A DNA stretch of 64,000 bases, taken from Clonostachys chloroleuca. Taxonomy: Eukaryota > Ascomycota > Sordariomycetes > Hypocreales > Bionectriaceae. The DNA lies in contig JBANAY010000003.1 of assembly GCA_037952775.1 (NCBI GenBank), positions 16,864,001 through 16,928,000 on the forward strand, written 5' to 3'. The translations under genes were made by a program, and so were the position numbers. Below the pieces are notes generated by a model. The model saw nothing but the letters and a program-made list of their open reading frames with translations. It did no database searches and was not told the DNA's origin. Positions 63,384 to 64,000 of the stretch are shown here, one piece after another. The stretch's first letter is position 1, and every line of letters begins with the position of its first letter.

Positions 63384-64000
63384 TTACTGCCACTTAAAGT
63401 CATCACACCAATTGTTGACAGGCTAGAAGTCTGTTAGTAATCTTTCATGGCCAAATAGGAAAGGAGAGACTTACCAAGCAACTGAGGTACTTGCACCAGC
63501 TGCAGGTGGCCCTGGTAGTGTAGAAGTTGTTGATGAGAACAATGAAGACAACGATGACAAGAACCAAAGCTCCTGCACGAATCAGCCACCACGCCCACCA
63601 GAGTGGCTTTCTTCCTTTGAAGAAGCCAACCGGGTTCTTCAAGAAAGGTTGGGCTTCTTGCTCTGAGTCGCCTGGGACAGTTGAGTAGGCGGCGTCATTG
63701 TCGATCTTGAGCCTCAGGGAGTTGGGCGAGTGTAGGACAGAAATGCCCAGGGTCAAACCGCAAAGAAAGCCTCCCAAGTGAGCAAAGTTGTCTAGACCAG
63801 GCAACAGGCCAAGAACGAAGGAGATGATGACATCGAGCAAAATAAACATCAAATCCTTCACTGGACTCTTTCGCTGTTTCCAGGAGTAGAGCAAGTCGAG
63901 CAGGGTAAGGGCCAAGATACCGAAGAGAGCGCCAGACGCACCCGTCGAAGCATCAACGGGCGGTCCATAGTTGCCTCCCATGACGAACCCAAAGATACCA
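63384..64000 (-). CDS. Rhomboid intramembrane serine protease, C-terminal part (5' end outside window)
   Basis: Exons 64000-63475 (still open at the edge) and 63422-63384, joined by a 52-nt intron, ending CLPVNNWCDDFKWQ. The catalytic serine is in GASGALFGIL and the catalytic histidine in FAHLGGFLCGL; the two form the rhomboid Ser-His dyad. Hydrophobic helices surround both (DLMFILLDVIISFVLGLLPG). A charged cytosolic stretch follows, then a last helix (GALVLVIVVFIVLINNFY) and a cysteine-rich tail (CSWCKYLSCL). Such proteins cleave membrane proteins within the bilayer, in secretory membranes in this subfamily. The first helices, with the conserved N-terminal loop, lie beyond the window. Confidence 0.88.

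Overview
The window is nuclear DNA of a filamentous ascomycete (Pezizomycotina, most likely a Sordariomycete). Genes carry short GT-AG introns of about 49-111 nt, many with a CTAAC/CTGAC-like branch site and a C/TAG acceptor. The gene set (HAM-2/PRO22, Mis6/CENP-I, Gid7, tuberin, MARVEL, DUF2011-like, NLR with TPRs) is typical of moulds. I see no CRISPR array, prophage, transposon, tRNA or rRNA gene. The species cannot be named from the sequence alone.

Layout: (1) 1-9.4 kb: C-terminal piece of a STAND/NLR-type protein, a DUF2011-like protein, the STRIPAK subunit HAM-2/Far11, a MARVEL membrane protein (minus) and the small histone-fold protein MHF1/CENP-S. (2) 9.5-17.1 kb: serine/threonine dehydratase, ribosome export GTPase LSG1 and DNA polymerase delta subunit 2 (all minus), then the ABC ATPase CAF16 (plus). 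(3) 17.6-26 kb: the kinetochore protein CENP-I/Mis6 (minus), a 3.9-kb gene-free stretch, and a GNAT-type protein that looks like a beta-N-acetylglucosaminidase lacking its glycosidase domain. (4) 26.8-36.3 kb: tuberin (TSC2, minus) divergent from exportin CSE1 (plus). (5) 37-48.3 kb: a PH-like protein of unknown function and GID7, separated by a 6.6-kb gene-free stretch. (6) 50-64 kb: dynamin VPS1 (plus), a peroxisomal AMACR-type racemase, NADP-glutamate dehydrogenase, DNA polymerase delta catalytic subunit POL3, and the C-terminal part of a rhomboid protease cut by the window end (all minus).

Most genes are conserved housekeeping genes. Two observations stand out. First, in 64 kb I find six exact ACGCGT (MCB/MBF) hexamers, and five lie within about 110 bp upstream of three S-phase or centromere genes (MHF1, POLD2, CENP-I); POL3 has near-matches. 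This suggests a local set of genes under G1/S control. Second, three genes (CENP-I, TSC2 twice, AMACR) each need one extra base inside a homopolymer to restore a single reading frame. All four sites are in the same direction, which points to homopolymer under-calling in the assembly rather than four real mutations.
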